Assembly (NCBI GenBank): GCA_963769115.1
Contig: CAVYKN010000014.1
Coordinates: forward strand, 1-64,000
Reading direction: 5' to 3'
From: DASTFY01 sp963769115
GTDB lineage: Bacteria > Actinomycetota > Acidimicrobiia > Acidimicrobiales > Ilumatobacteraceae
DNA length: 64,000 bases
The notes beneath the pieces are model-generated. The model was not told where the DNA came from. It did no database searches and saw nothing but the letters and a program-made list of their open reading frames with translations. The number at the start of each line of letters is the position of its first letter. Positions within the stretch are counted from its first letter, which is position 1. A program made the position numbers and the translations under genes. Shown piece after piece: positions 8,013 to 19,100 of this stretch.

Positions 8013-8898
8013 TCACCGCGCCTCGTGGCTGTCCGGGTTGGTTCCCGACGCCCAGGTGGCGGTGCATGGGAGGCGGATCCGGCCGTCGTCGCCCTGGAAC
8101 TGGCGCCCATGCGTCGGTGACACGATTCCAGATGTCGTCTTGGATGGTGGCCGGCTGATCGGCGATCAGATCCGTGATCGGCGGGGCGACGTCGCGCAGC
8201 CACCGGGTGCACGCTTCCCGGTTGGGCAACTCGTACACGGCGATGGTTGTGCCGGTGGCTACGTCGGTGAAACCGGCTTCCGCGACGAGGTTGCCGAGGG
8301 TTCCTGGTTCGCCAAGGGCGAAAGGGCCGGGGCCGCCGGCGGGGGCATCGATTCCCAGCGCCTCGAACATGATCGGAACAGGAGTCGCGAACGCCACCTT
8401 GTCCGGGGTCGCCCAGACGGCAGCGGCCAGGCGGCCACGAGCTCGGAGCGATCGCCGGAGTTGGCGCAGCGTTGCGGGCGGGTCGCTGGCGTACATGAGG
8501 GCGGCACGGCTGAGCACGACGTCGTAACTGCCGGGCGCGAGCTCGGCGGACTCGATGTCGCCTTCGACGAACCGCACATTCGACAGGCCGGCGGCTCGCG
8601 CCCGTTCTTCGGCGAAGGCGAGCATGTCGCCCGAGATGTCGAGGCAGGTGACGTGACCGTCACGTCCGACGAGGGCCGCGGCGCTGAGTCCCGGCTCGCC
8701 GTAGCCTGCTCCGACGTCGAGCACCACATCGCCTGGCTGCAGCCCGACGCGCTCCAGTAGGGCGGAGGTGACGGCGCGACCAGCGGCCTCGGCCTCGTGC
8801 ATCTCGAACCACTTCCGCCATCCCGCGGCCGCCGCCGTCCACTCCCGGCGGACGGTCTCCTTGTAGTCCTTGTCGTCGGAGGTTTGGGTCGCTGTCAT
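8013..8898 (-). CDS. Class I SAM-dependent methyltransferase (UbiE-like), frameshifted near C-terminus
   Basis: Methyltransferase of about 290 residues. N-terminal RREWTAAAAGWRKWFEMHE, then motif I DVVLDVGAGYGEPGLSAAAL, HVTCLDISGDMLAFAEERA, and YDVVLSRAALMY. The substrate is unknown. Start ATG at 8898 fits the onset of homology. In the primary frame the protein turns into proline/arginine-rich sequence after TDAWA and runs to 7945. Shifting by one base near 8099-8106 instead gives FQGDDGRIRLPCTATWASGT followed by NPDSHEAR and a stop at 8013, a far more natural tail. I therefore take 8013 as the true end and treat the junction as a one-base indel. Confidence 0.75.
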
Positions 8899-9012
8899 CG
8901 TCGTCTCCCTTCTGCGCTCTCGCCCACGACCGTAGAGACGGAGGCGTTCGATCACCATCGCTGAGATCAGGTATGCGGCCGCCTATCTGGTCCGATGACG
9001 CGGCGGTGCCGG

Positions 9013-11897
9013 CTAATCCTGCCGTCGGGTCGCCCAGGTGGCGATCTCGGTGCGGCTGGCGGCGCCGAGGCGCTCGAGGATGTTGCGCACGTGCGTCTCG
9101 GCCGTGAAGCGGCTGATGCCGAGCCGCTGGGCGATCTGCTTGTTCGTGAAGCCGCGGGCGACGAGCGCGGCGACGTCTTGCTGTCGAGCCGTCAGGTCGC
9201 CGGCGTCGGCGTCCGTGGGCCTGGCTGCCGTCGTGTCCGATGGGGCGAGGGCCTCGATTCGCTGGAGTGCCTCGGCGACAGCGGCACCGGCGTCGAGCTC
9301 CCGGCCGGCGCGTTCGTGCCGGGCTCGGTCCTCGTCGCTGAGGCCGGCATCGACGAGGGATCGGAGTTGAACTCGTTCCGCGTCGGAGACGAACATGAGA
9401 TGTCGGTCGCCGATCGCAGCCGCGAGGCGCGCGGCGGCCGTGAGGTCGCCGCTGGCGGCGAGGCCGGTTGCGAGTGAGTGCAGCACGCCCCATACCCGGG
9501 TGTCGCCGCGCAGGAGCCAGTCCCGGACGGGCGCCCGCAGGAGCAGCAGGCCGTCGATCGCCGCGCCGGCACGGATGTGGGCCGCGCCGAGCAGGTGCGC
9601 GGCCTGGTTGACCATCAGGTAGCTGTGGCAACGCTGCGCCGCCTCCCAGTACGACTCGAGGGCCTCCCACCGTGACTCCTCGTCGTCGCCGTCTCGGCGC
9701 TGGTGGCGAGCACGGCAACGACCCGCGCCAGTGCGATCAGCAGCTTGTTGCCGAGGGTCCGCGCCACGGCGAGGGCCTCGTCGGCTCGCCCGGCGTACGC
9801 GAGCACCCAGACCTGCCGATGGAGTTCGTCGCTGCGCAGGGCGTCGTCCATGCCGCGCTGAAGGAACTCGTCGTCCACGGCGAAATGACCACCGAACACC
9901 ACGTGGTGCATCGCCGCGGCCACGACGAGGCCGTCGTCGCGGGAGCCGTGTTCGATGGCCGCCGCGCCGCGGCGCAGCCAGGCGGCCGCGCCGTCGAGGT
10001 CGCCGCGGGGAATCGCGCCCCAGGCGGCCAGGGCACACACTGACGCCGTCGAGGGACCGACGTGGAGGGATCGAGCGAAGCCGCTCTCGGCGCCCAGTCG
10101 TAGAGCGGGACGGTGTCGAAGTGCAGCGCGATCGGGCCGTAGCCGGCGACGGCGAAGCGTTGGGCGTCGTCGACCCGGCCGGTCTCGACGAGGTGGTCGA
10201 ATGCCGCCCTCAGGTTCGGCAGCTCGCGAGCCGCGATCGGCCAGGTGCCCTGGTCGTCGCCGGCCCGCCACCGCTCGCCGAGACCGACGATCAGGTCGAG
10301 GTACCACTGCGTGTGCGCATCACGGGCGGCCTCGGTCTCGCCGCGCGCGGCCAGCTTCTCGGCGGCCAGCTGGCGGACCGGTTCGAGCAGCCGGAAGCGG
10401 CTCTCGTCGCCCTCGCCGACGGGAACGACCAGCGACCGCGCCACCAGCCGGTCGATGAGGTCGACGACTTCCTCGCCGTCGACGGGGTCGCCGCCGCCGA
10501 CCGCCTCGGCCGCGTCGAGCGGGAACGAGCCGGCGAAGATCGACAGTCGGGCGAGCAGGACCTGCTGCGGTTCGGGCAGCAGGTCGTGGGACCAGTCGAG
10601 CGCCGCCCGCAGCGTCCGATGACGCTCGACGCTCCCCCGCCGGCCCCCGGTCAGCAGCCGGAACATGTCGTCGAGGCGATCGGCGATCTCGGCCGGGCGC
10701 AGCGACCGCGCCCGTGCCGCGGCGAGCTCGATGGCCAGCGGGATCCCGTCGAGACGGCGGCAGATCCGCACGATCGCCGCGGTGTCTCGCGTCGGGTCGA
10801 GCACGGCGCCGGCCTCCTCGGCGCGCAGCCGGAACAGGGCCACGGCTGGCCCGTCATCGTCGAGGTTCAGTGACGACGTCCGCCGTGTTCGCTCGCCGTC
10901 GACGTCGAGCGGCTCGCGAGACGTGGCCAGCATCTGTACACCCGGGCAGGACGAGACGATGAGGCGTGTGGTCGCTGCGACCGCGTCCAAGAGGTGCTCG
11001 CAGTTGTCGAGGATCAGCAGGGCGTGGCGGAAGCGGAGGCCCTCGACCAGCGAGTCGAGATCAGGTTCGGCGCGCGGCTCGATGCCGAACGTGCCGAGCA
11101 GCGAGCGCAGCATCGCCCCCGGCGAGTCGATGGTGTCGAGCGGCGGAGAACCAGACGCCGTCGCGCCGGTCCGCTTGCAATCGGCGGCCGACCTCCAACG
11201 CCAAGCGGGTCTTGCCGATGCCGCCCACTCCGGTGAGGGTGACCACCCTCGCCACGGCGAGGTCGGCGATCACCGCCTCCACCTCGGCGTCCCGTCCGAG
11301 CAGGACACCGGGTGCGGTCGGCAGGTTTCCGGCGCGCACGCTCCCCGTTCGCGGTGGGCGCCGGTCGCTGACGAACGCCGGGTCCTCCATCCGGTACAGC
11401 CGCATCGGCTCGACGACGTCGCGAAGCTCGTGGACTCCCAGGTCGACCAGCGTCGCCGCCGCACCGATCTCGTGACCGACGACCTCCCGGGTGGAGGAAC
11501 TGAGCAGGATCTGCGCCCCGTTTGCCGCGTCCATCACCCGCGCCGCCCGGTTCACCGCCGGCCCGAAGTAGTCGCCGTCGCGCTCGTGGCTCTCGCCCGT
11601 GTGCAGCCCCACCCGTACGCGCAGCTCCAGACCGCCGGGCCAGCTCAGCCCGGCGAGGGCCCGTTGCGCGTCGACAGCCGCGGCAACCGCCGAGTCCGCC
11701 CGCCCGAACGCGGCGGCGAAGCCGTCGCCACCGGTCGCAAAGACCGCACCCCCGTCGCGTTCGATGACGGAGCGCAGGACCTCGTCGTGCGCAGCAAGGG
11801 CCGGCTCCATCTCCGCGGGATGGCGCTCCCAATGCGCCGTCGAACCCTCCACGTCGGTGAACATGAAGGTGACCGTTCCCGTCGGCCGCTCGCCCAT
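9013..11897 (-). CDS. Class III cyclase domain-ATPase-LuxR regulator, frameshifted
   Basis: Large signalling regulator of about 960 residues reconstructed over three frameshifts (near 11140, 10100 and 9690). Order: class III adenylate/guanylate cyclase domain (VTFMFTDVEGSTAHWE with the metal Asp, FATGGDGFAAAFG with the second Asp, and PAVNRAARVMDAA with transition-state Asn/Arg), then an NB-ARC/STAND-type ATPase (Walker A LTGVGGIGKTRLALEVG; LILDNCEHLLDA as Walker B; LDGIPLAIELAAAR), a TPR-like region, and a C-terminal LuxR HTH (LTARQQDVAALVARGFTNKQ, FTAETHVRNILERLGA). The cyclase residues needed for activity appear present. The start ATG at 11897 is followed by the usual cyclase N-terminus. 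Targets are unknown. Confidence 0.8.
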
Positions 11898-12745
11898 CCT
11901 CGCAGTCTGCCGCGAACTCGATGGCGCCCCCTCACCGTCGCGGAGGGACGTGCTCGCAGACCTGCGGCGATGTCCCCGCCGCACGGTCGCTCGCCACTCA
12001 CCCATGTCGACGGCGTCGTCGTTGGTGGCGGGTGGAGTCGATGACCGGCCCCCTCACCGTCGGCGGTGATGCGCACACGATCGAGGGCCTTTGGATCGAT
12101 GACTCGCGGCATTCGGGGAGATCGCGCTCCCGGCGCCAAAGCCATCACGTCCGGTGCGAAGCGTCCTGCAACGCGCGGCGGACGGGCCAACGACGCACCC
12201 AGGATGCCGGTCGGCCTCGCCTCGCGTGCAACGCGGCGGCCGCCGACAACCCGCCACCTCCAACACGCTCGATCCCGAGCGCGTTCCCGTCTCCCAAGTG
12301 CCGGTCAACCCAAACGGCGCGTTCGTTACACGATCTCCGCAAACGCGCTGTCCGGCAAACGCGCCGCCCACGGGCGCCGAGGGCATCCTCGAAGTGCCGT
12401 TCCTGGCACATGCCCACGACCCCGGCGACCGTCCGCTATCGCGCGTCCTCGAACGTGTGATGGGCGGGCTCGTGCCCGTTCTCCCCGTCGTACTCGGTAC
12501 CTGCGTCGCCGCGAAAGGGTCAACAACTCGTTGACCAACTGGCCGGAGGGTGCAGAGGTACGCCGAGCGACACGTGCGTCTCCGCCCCATCGTGATGGTG
12601 GCCGAGCTCGACGCCCTGGTCAACGACCTCTTCGACCTGCCGATCGAGCCCCCCGACTAGCTCGCCGGCGACCCGAAGATGGACAACTGGATGGACAATG
12701 CCGGTACCGCTGCCGACGGCATGGCCCCTGACCAGGACTTTCGCG
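11898..12745. other. Gene-poor stretch between the cyclase-LuxR gene and the tRNA
   Basis: About 850 bases with no convincing full gene. All long open frames are low-complexity. The only protein-like piece is a short plus-strand frame from a GTG at 12550 to a TAG at 12660, about 36 residues, with the segment PIVMVAELDALVNDLFDLP. That could be the C-terminus of a degraded gene or a chance frame. No promoter or terminator was identified with confidence. Confidence 0.4.
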
Positions 12746-12817
12746 TGCCCCCGGAAGGATTCGAACCTTCGCACACGGTTTAGGAAACCGATGCTCTATC
12801 CCCTGAGCTACGGGGGC
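12746..12817 (-). tRNA. tRNA-Arg (anticodon CCT)
   Basis: 72 bases folding as a full cloverleaf on the minus strand. The 7-bp acceptor stem is GCCCCCG/CGGGGGC, the D-arm is GCTC...GAGC, and the anticodon loop TTCCTAA gives anticodon CCT at positions 34-36, reading AGG. The T-arm is GAAGG-TTCGAAT-CCTTC with discriminator A. One T-T mismatch sits at the base of the anticodon stem. The 3' CCA is not encoded. Confidence 0.95.
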
Positions 12818-12830
12818 GGGCCGCGAGAGG

Positions 12831-14082
12831 CTAGCGGCCCGCCCCGCCCGGCAGCCGCGCCGCGACGGCGGAACCGGCCATCCCGGACAGGCGGAGCAGG
12901 GCCTCCATGCGGGCCCCGCGGGAGCACCCGTCGCCAGACCGTTGCAAGGACAACGAACGCGCCGAAGATCACGAAGCAGGCGACGAGTTGGCCTGTGTAC
13001 GAGTACCGCTTCGACCACTCCTCCGTGTACCACCAGCGCAGGCCGAGGGCCTGGAGCACGTAGAACGTGAGCGCCAGCTGGCCGGCGCAGGCGACGGGGT
13101 GCAGCAGCCGCGGCCATCGCGCGTACGCCAGCAGGCCGAGCCCGAGGACGGCCAGCGACCATCCCGTCGCCCCGATGACCCAGGCCGGCATCTTGCCGTG
13201 ACCGACGGGGTCGGCCAGCCGCGCCAGCGGCGCCGTGCCGGCGGCCCGTTCCCGTTCACGGACCACGACCCGCACCGCGTCCCGGCGGGACTCACCGCGG
13301 CGCTCGACCCGATCCTCGATCCGGTCCGCCGCCGCTCCGTCGTCGAGCGCGACCGTCTCGGTGAGCTCCTGACGGTCGGTCGTGGCCCGGGTGACGATCT
13401 CCCCACCGACGTACCCGGCCAGCGCCAGCGCCAGACCGGCTCCGACGAGCAGCACCTGCACCTGCCGGCGGCCGAGCGCCTGCCGTCCGACCCACATCCC
13501 GACCAGGAAGAACGCGAAGGTGGGCAGAGCGGGGTAGCTGCCCGACACCAGGAGATCGATGAGGAGCGGGCGTGGGTCGGTGACGGTCTCCCAGCCCTGC
13601 CAGCCGCCGTAGCGGACGCGGTCCGGCGCCAGGTGCAGCCACGACCACCCGCCGACGAGCGTCGTCACGCCGGCGAGGACGAGGAGCCACACCCCCGGCA
13701 GGCGCCGGACGAGCAGACCGAGCGCGAAGAACAGGCCGTAGAACTGCAGGATCACGGCGATGAGCGGCGCGTGCTCGACCAGCAGCAGCCCGATCACGAC
13801 GAGCACGGAGCCTCGGGCCAGCGCCTGAGCGACCGGGTGGGCGGCACGGCGCGTCAGCATCGTGAAGCCGAGGCCACCGAGGAACACGAAGAGCGGCATG
13901 GCCTTGCCGTTGAAGAACCTGGTCACGCCCCGCACGTCGCCGCCACTGCCGTCGAAGTACGTGTAGTGCGTGATGAGCATCCCGAGCTGCGCCACGGCCC
14001 GGGCGACGTCGATGCCGAGCAGGCGGCCCTCCACGGGTGGAGCTCGGACCGGGCCGGGCGCCTCCTGGACGGCGGCGGTCAT
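12831..14082 (-). CDS. DUF418-family multi-pass membrane protein (acyltransferase-like)
   Basis: Integral membrane protein of about 416 residues with roughly ten hydrophobic segments, related to DUF418/heparan-glucosaminide acyltransferase-like proteins. The N-terminal RLLGIDVARAVAQLGMLITH and the MPLFVFLGGLGFTML segment are typical, as is the C-terminal LALTFYVLQALGLRWWY. A charged hydrophilic loop (RQELTETVALDDGAAADRIE onward) interrupts the transmembrane segments. In the primary frame the ORF runs into the tRNA gene (stop at 12808). Shifting one base near 12905 gives RGPMEALLRLSGMAGS and a TAG at 12831, clear of the tRNA and matching the expected C-terminus. ATG at 14082 is the likely start. 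Transported or modified substrate unknown. Confidence 0.75.
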
Positions 14083-14102
14083 CACCTCATGGTGCCAGCC
14101 CG

Positions 14103-15605
14103 TCAGCGAGCGTTGACCGCGGCGATCGGGTTGATGCAGCCCCAGCCGTAGGCCGGGTCGAAGCCGGGCGGGCCGGCATCGGTGGCGGTCGAGGTCAGGC
14201 GGCGCAGCATGTTCGCCGGCGAGACGGAACCTCGGGCGTCGATGATGAGCGCGATGAGCGCGGCGACGTGGGGCGAGGCCATCGACGTCCCGGTGTTCAG
14301 GCCCCACGTGGACGGGATCTTCGTCGAGTAGATGTTCGAGCCCGGAGCGGTGACGTCGACGTACGACCCGTTGGTCGAATACGACGCCACGTCACCGTTC
14401 TGGCCGAGCGCGCCGACGGCGATGGTCTCGGGCAACGCCGCCGGGTAGCGGGGGTTGCCCTCGGGCCCACCGTTGCCGGCCGCGGCCACGACCACGACGC
14501 CGTGGTCGACCGCGTAGCCGACGGCGGCCGTCACCGACGCGGCCTTGGTGTCCGAACCGATCGACACGTTCACGACCTTCGCGCCGTGGTCCACCGCCCA
14601 CGTGATGCCCTTCCCGATGTCCGAGTTGGGACCGACGCCCTGCGCGTCCAGCACGCGGACGGGGAGGATCGTCACCTGGGGAGCGACACCGACGATGCCG
14701 ACGCCGTTCTCCCCGGCGGCCGATGATGCCGGCGACGTGGGTGCCGTGACCGTTGACGTCGGTGCCGCCGGCGCCGGTCTGCACCGCGCCGTTCACGATC
14801 GCCGCGCCGGGGCGGACCCGGCCGGCCATGTCCGGGTGGTTGGCCTGGACGCCCGAGTCGACGACCGCCACCGTCAGGCCGGCGCCCTTCCCGCACGACC
14901 AGAGGGCACTGAACGGGAACGCGGACATCGCCCACTGCTTGTCGACGTCCGGATCGGAGGGCTGGCGGCGGTGTCGTCTCGAGCGCCTCCGCGTAGGAGG
15001 GGGCCTCGACGGCCACGAGGTCCAAGGACTCGGCCGTGGCCAGGGCCACGCTCGACGGCGTCAGCCAGAGGGACCGGCTCGATCGACGGACGCCCGGCGT
15101 CGTCGACGGCGACGACCGTGACCTCGTCAGCCCCCGCCCGGACCGCGGCCTTGACCGCCGCGTTCGCCGCTGTGGTGATCTCTTCACTGCCCGTGAGCAC
15201 CGGCGGGTCCTCGGCCACCGCCGCCGCCCCGCCGGAGCCGCCCGCCGAGGAGCTCCCGGCCGAGTCGTCGACCGTGCACGGCGGCTGGGTCGGGACCGTG
15301 GTCGTCGAGACCGGGGGACGAGGAGCCATGGGCGGCCCGCACGCCGCGACCACGAGCAGCGCACCCGCGCCGATGGCTGCGAGCGTGATCCGCCGGCTGT
15401 TCTCCCTGCTCAGAGCGGTTGCCCGGACGCGGCCCAGGTGAGGCTCGACCGCCTGCTCGACAGGGGTGCCTGGCACGGTCAGGGCCGGGGAGGACCCGGA
15501 CGGAGTCGCGCGCGACGAGCCCGTCCACCGGCGCCCGCCCGTCGGGATCGACCGTGGCTTCCTCACCTCCAACGAGGCTACGAGCCGATCGCCGGAGGGC
15601 GACAT
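14103..15605 (-). CDS. Subtilisin-like serine protease (S8), probable lipoprotein, frameshifted
   Basis: Secreted S8 protease of about 500 residues. A signal segment, ITLAAIGAGALLVVAACG, ends in a lipobox-like AAC, so the mature protein is probably lipid-anchored. A Thr/Ser/Pro linker and a prodomain-like region follow (DEVTVVAVDDAGRPSIEPVP). The catalytic triad is complete but split over two frames: Asp in LTVAVVDSGVQANHPD, His in DVNGHGTHVAGIIG, Ser in NTGTSMASPHVAALI. VVVVAAAGNGGPEG supplies the oxyanion-hole Asn. Frameshifts occur near 15040, 14960 and 14722. The 5' end is uncertain; ATG 15605 gives a long pre-signal extension, and a GTG nearer the signal segment is possible. Confidence 0.8.
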
Positions 15606-15624
15606 CGCCCCCAAGGTCTACGGG

Positions 15625-16125
15625 TCAGAGCCAAGTGGCCTCGACCCAGGCCCGGACCGCAGGCGCGAGGTAGTCGAGGTGCTCGCCCGGCCGCTCGCGG
15701 ATGCGGGTGGCCGAGATGGGCACGGTGGCGCGGTCGGCATCGACGACCACGCACGCGGCGCCGAGACGCCGCGCCAGTTCGTCGGCGTACGGATCCGACG
15801 AGAACACGACCGCCGGACCCTCGCCGCCGAGCTCCTCCGGCCAGCGGGCGCGGAACAGCGAGATCCAACGCTGCCAGAGGTCCTCGTCGCCGAAGTCGGT
15901 GTCCAGGTCGTGGCGCACCTCCACCACCGAGACCTCGGGGTGCAGGTCGGCCAGCCACTGTGCCCGCAGCTCCCCCGGCACCACCTCACCGTCACGCGTG
16001 TTGACGAACACCACGAGCCGGTCGACCCGCGCGGCGGCGCTCGTGATGAGGTGGCTGTGGCCGAGGTGCGGCGGGCAGAAGCGGCCGACGATCAGGCCAC
16101 TGGCCGGCCGCGCGCGCTCGGTCAG
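15625..16125 (-). CDS. Nucleotidyltransferase, NMN/nicotinate-nucleotide adenylyltransferase-like
   Basis: 166 residues when begun at the CTG at 16125. The N-terminal part, GLIVGRFCPPHLGHSHLITS, holds the HxGH motif of the cytidylyltransferase-like superfamily. It lies upstream of the first ATG/GTG/TTG in frame (GTG 16014), so the protein must begin earlier than a standard-codon search suggests. Downstream, VVFVNTRDGEVVPGELRAQW, VVFSSDPYADELARRL and VPISATRIRERPGEHL (the second nucleotide-binding ISxTxIR motif) fit NadR/NadM-type NMN adenylyltransferases of NAD salvage. The CTG overlaps the stop of the upstream gene as CTGA, indicating translational coupling. No kinase domain is attached. Confidence in the start is moderate. 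Confidence 0.75.
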   Translation of the reverse strand: MTERARPASGLIVGRFCPPHLGHSHLITSAAARVDRLVVFVNTRDGEVVPGELRAQWLADLHPEVSVVEVRHDLDTDFGDEDLWQRWISLFRARWPEELGGEGPAVVFSSDPYADELARRLGAACVVVDADRATVPISATRIRERPGEHLDYLAPAVRAWVEATWL

Positions 16126-19100
16126 GGCGGACCGGCCGGCGAGCAGTCGCTCGGCCGCGGCTCGGCGTCTCCTCCCGCCACCAGGCGGAAGGCCAGCTGC
16201 CAGGGGGCGGGGTCGAGGTCGAGCACCTCGGCCCGCCGGCCGGCCTCCTCCTGGGCGAGCGCGGCGCCGGCGTCGTCGCCGAGCGCGTGGAGCGCCTCGG
16301 CCCGGGCCAGCTGGACGAGCACAGGCGCGGCAGCGTCATCCGTGGCCTCGATGGCGACCTCGACCGCCTCCAACGCCTCCATCGTGTCGGGCGCCTTCCC
16401 GAGCTGGGCCTGGCCGAGGGCCAGCGCCAAGCCGGCCAGGAACCGGTCCATGTAGGTGGCGGACCGCATCTCGGCCACCGACTCGGCCAGGGCGACGGCT
16501 TCGGCCGGGCGTCCCATCGCGGCGGTCGCCAACGCCAGCGCCTGCGTGCCGTTCGGATGATCGGGCCGGGTCGCCACGGCCTTCTCGGCGTACGTCATGG
16601 CGGTGTCGACCTCGCCCTGCTGCAGGTGGGCCAGAGCGAGCGTGACGAACGAGTCGTACCCGAAGCCAGGGGGCACGTCCGGTGCGTCGAGGGCCAGGTG
16701 GGCGTGGGCGATGGCCCTGCCCGACTGCCCGGCGTACATCGCCACCGACGCGGTGACCGATTGCGCCAGCGTCCCCTGGCCGATCGGTGTCGCCAGCCCG
16801 ACCGCCTCCTCGGCCATGCGCAGGGCGTCGACGCTGAGGCCCTGAGCGGCCAGCGTCCGGGCGATGGTCGCGGCGGCCTGGATCTCGCCGTAGCGATCAC
16901 CGATCGTGCGGAAGATGCGCTGGGCCTCGCCCGCCCGCCGGGCCGCCTCGTCGATGCGGCCGCCCCACAGGGCGAGGAGCGCCTGGAGCGTGACGAGCAT
17001 GGCCTCGGCCCACTGGTCGCCCCGCTCGGCCGCCTCCTCGACCACGACCCGGCCGAGCTCCTCCGCCTCCGCGAACCGCCCCTGGAAGAGGCGGACGTAG
17101 GCCAGCAGACCCAGCGCCCAGGCCACGCCACCGCGATCGCCGAGGTCCTTCAGCGCGGCCGCGGCCGCGGTGAGCCGGGCGTCGGCCACGTCCACGTCGC
17201 CCCGCACGAACGAGACCCAGGCCCGGTGCTGATCCACCCAGGCCGAGGCCCCGGCGGTCGCTCTCGGCGTCGTACAGCGCTTCCGCGAGGTCCAGGTGGA
17301 CCTCGGCGTCCTCGAACTGGCCGGCGAAGATCGAGTTCATGCCCCACGCCCGCTGCACGCCGGCCAGCTCGTGGCGGTCGCCGAGCTCCTCGAGGATGGT
17401 GGCCGCGGCGCTGAGCTCGGCCTGCGCGTCCTGGTAGCGCCCGGTCAAACGGGCGATCTCGGCGCGGACGGACCGGGCCCGCGCCACGCAGCTCAGGTCC
17501 CCCTCCTCCTCGGCCTCCGCCACGACCGCGTGGAGGTCGGCCTCGGCCTCGGGGAACTGCCGCAGCTCGACCCAGGCCGCGGCCCGCGTCAGCACGAGGG
17601 AACGCCGGGTCGAGCCGTCGAGATCGCAGTCGCCGATCGACAAGGCCCGCGCCACCTGACCGATGGCCGGCCGCGGGTAGAGGCGGTCGACGTCGTTGGT
17701 CGCCGAGGCCAGCAGCGCCCGCACCGCCTGCTGGACCACGTCACGGGGGACGCCGGGCAGGCGCCCGCCACCCAGCTCGCCTGTGAGCTCGGCCGCCGTG
17801 GCCCAGTGGTGGGCGACGACGTCCGGGCGGGAGGCGTAGTGCGCGTCCGCCGTCATGGCCTTGGCCACGCCGATGTGGCGGCGGGCCCGATCCGCCTTGG
17901 TGATCATGTGGTAGGCGACCTCGCGGACGCTGGCCGAGCGGAACCGCCACCACCCGCCTTCGACCTCGAGCAGCCCGGCGTCGGCCAGAGCGTCCAGGAG
18001 CGACCGCGCCGTGTTCTGGCCCAGCGCCTGGCCGAACTCCACCAACCCGCCGTACGACCCGGACGAGCCGAGCACGGCGGCGTTGTCGAGCATGGCCCGC
18101 TGGTCGGCCGGCAGCTCGTCCAGGCGGGCGGCGACGAGAGCCCGGAGCGAGTCGGGCAGCTGGTCGGTCTGGCCCCCGCAGGCCACGAGCTCGGCCAGCT
18201 CCTCCAGGAAGAGCGGGTTGCCGCCGCTGCGGTCGTACAGCTCGTGGGCGAGCCCACCGGTGGCGCGGTCGCCGAGCATGGCGGCCAGCAGCTCGGTGGC
18301 GCTGTCGGGATCGAGCGGCTCGAGCCGGAGCGCCAGCGTCGTCAGGCGGGCCGACCGGGGTGGAGCGGGCAGCTCGCCGCCGGGCCGCGTCGTGGCGACC
18401 AGCGCGAACGGCGTCGAGGCGAGGCGGGCGAGGGCCGCCTCCAGCAGCTCGAGGACCCTCAGGCTGGCCCAGTGCAGATCGGCGATCACCATGGTCAGCG
18501 GACCGCTCGTGACCAAGGCGGCCAGCACGGCGAGCACGGCGCGGATGAGCTCCTGATGCGTGCGGGAGGGGTCGATGCCGTCGAGGGGTGACGGCTGCCC
18601 GAAGAGGTGGAGCAGGCCGTTGACGAGCGCGTCGCGGTGCTCCTGGTCGGACGGCGGGCCGATCAGGTCGGCCAGGCGGTGCTCGAGGTTGAGGCGCATC
18701 TCCGGCCGGACTGACCCGAGGTCGACATCGAGGACCGGCGCCAGCGCGCTGGCGATCGGCCACCAGCGATTCGCTTCTCCGTACGGCACGCACGATCCGA
18801 CGAGCACGGTGCCGCCCTGGGGCTTGATGTGCCCGGTCAGGACCTCCTCGACGAGTCGGGTCTTGCCGATCCCGCCTTCGCCCTCGATCACGGCCAGCAC
18901 GGCTCGGCGCTGGGAGTGGGCGATGCGCACGGTGTCGACCAAGAGGGAGTGCTCCAGCTCGCGGCCGACGAACGGGACCGGGACGCGCCGGCGACGCCGG
19001 CCGGGCAGCGTGATCGGTTCGATGGCCAGCCAGGCCACCACCTTCTCCTCGCGCCCGCGGACCTCGACCTCGCCGATGGGCTCGTAGGCGATGGCGCCCT

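Noticed and set aside
12066..12731. 221-residue plus-strand frame in the gene-poor stretch
   Set aside because: Arg/Pro/Thr-rich low-complexity composition with no conserved motif, typical of chance frames at this GC content.
16014..16014. GTG 16014 as the start of the adenylyltransferase
   Set aside because: It would remove the HxGH nucleotide-binding motif, which lies upstream in the same frame.
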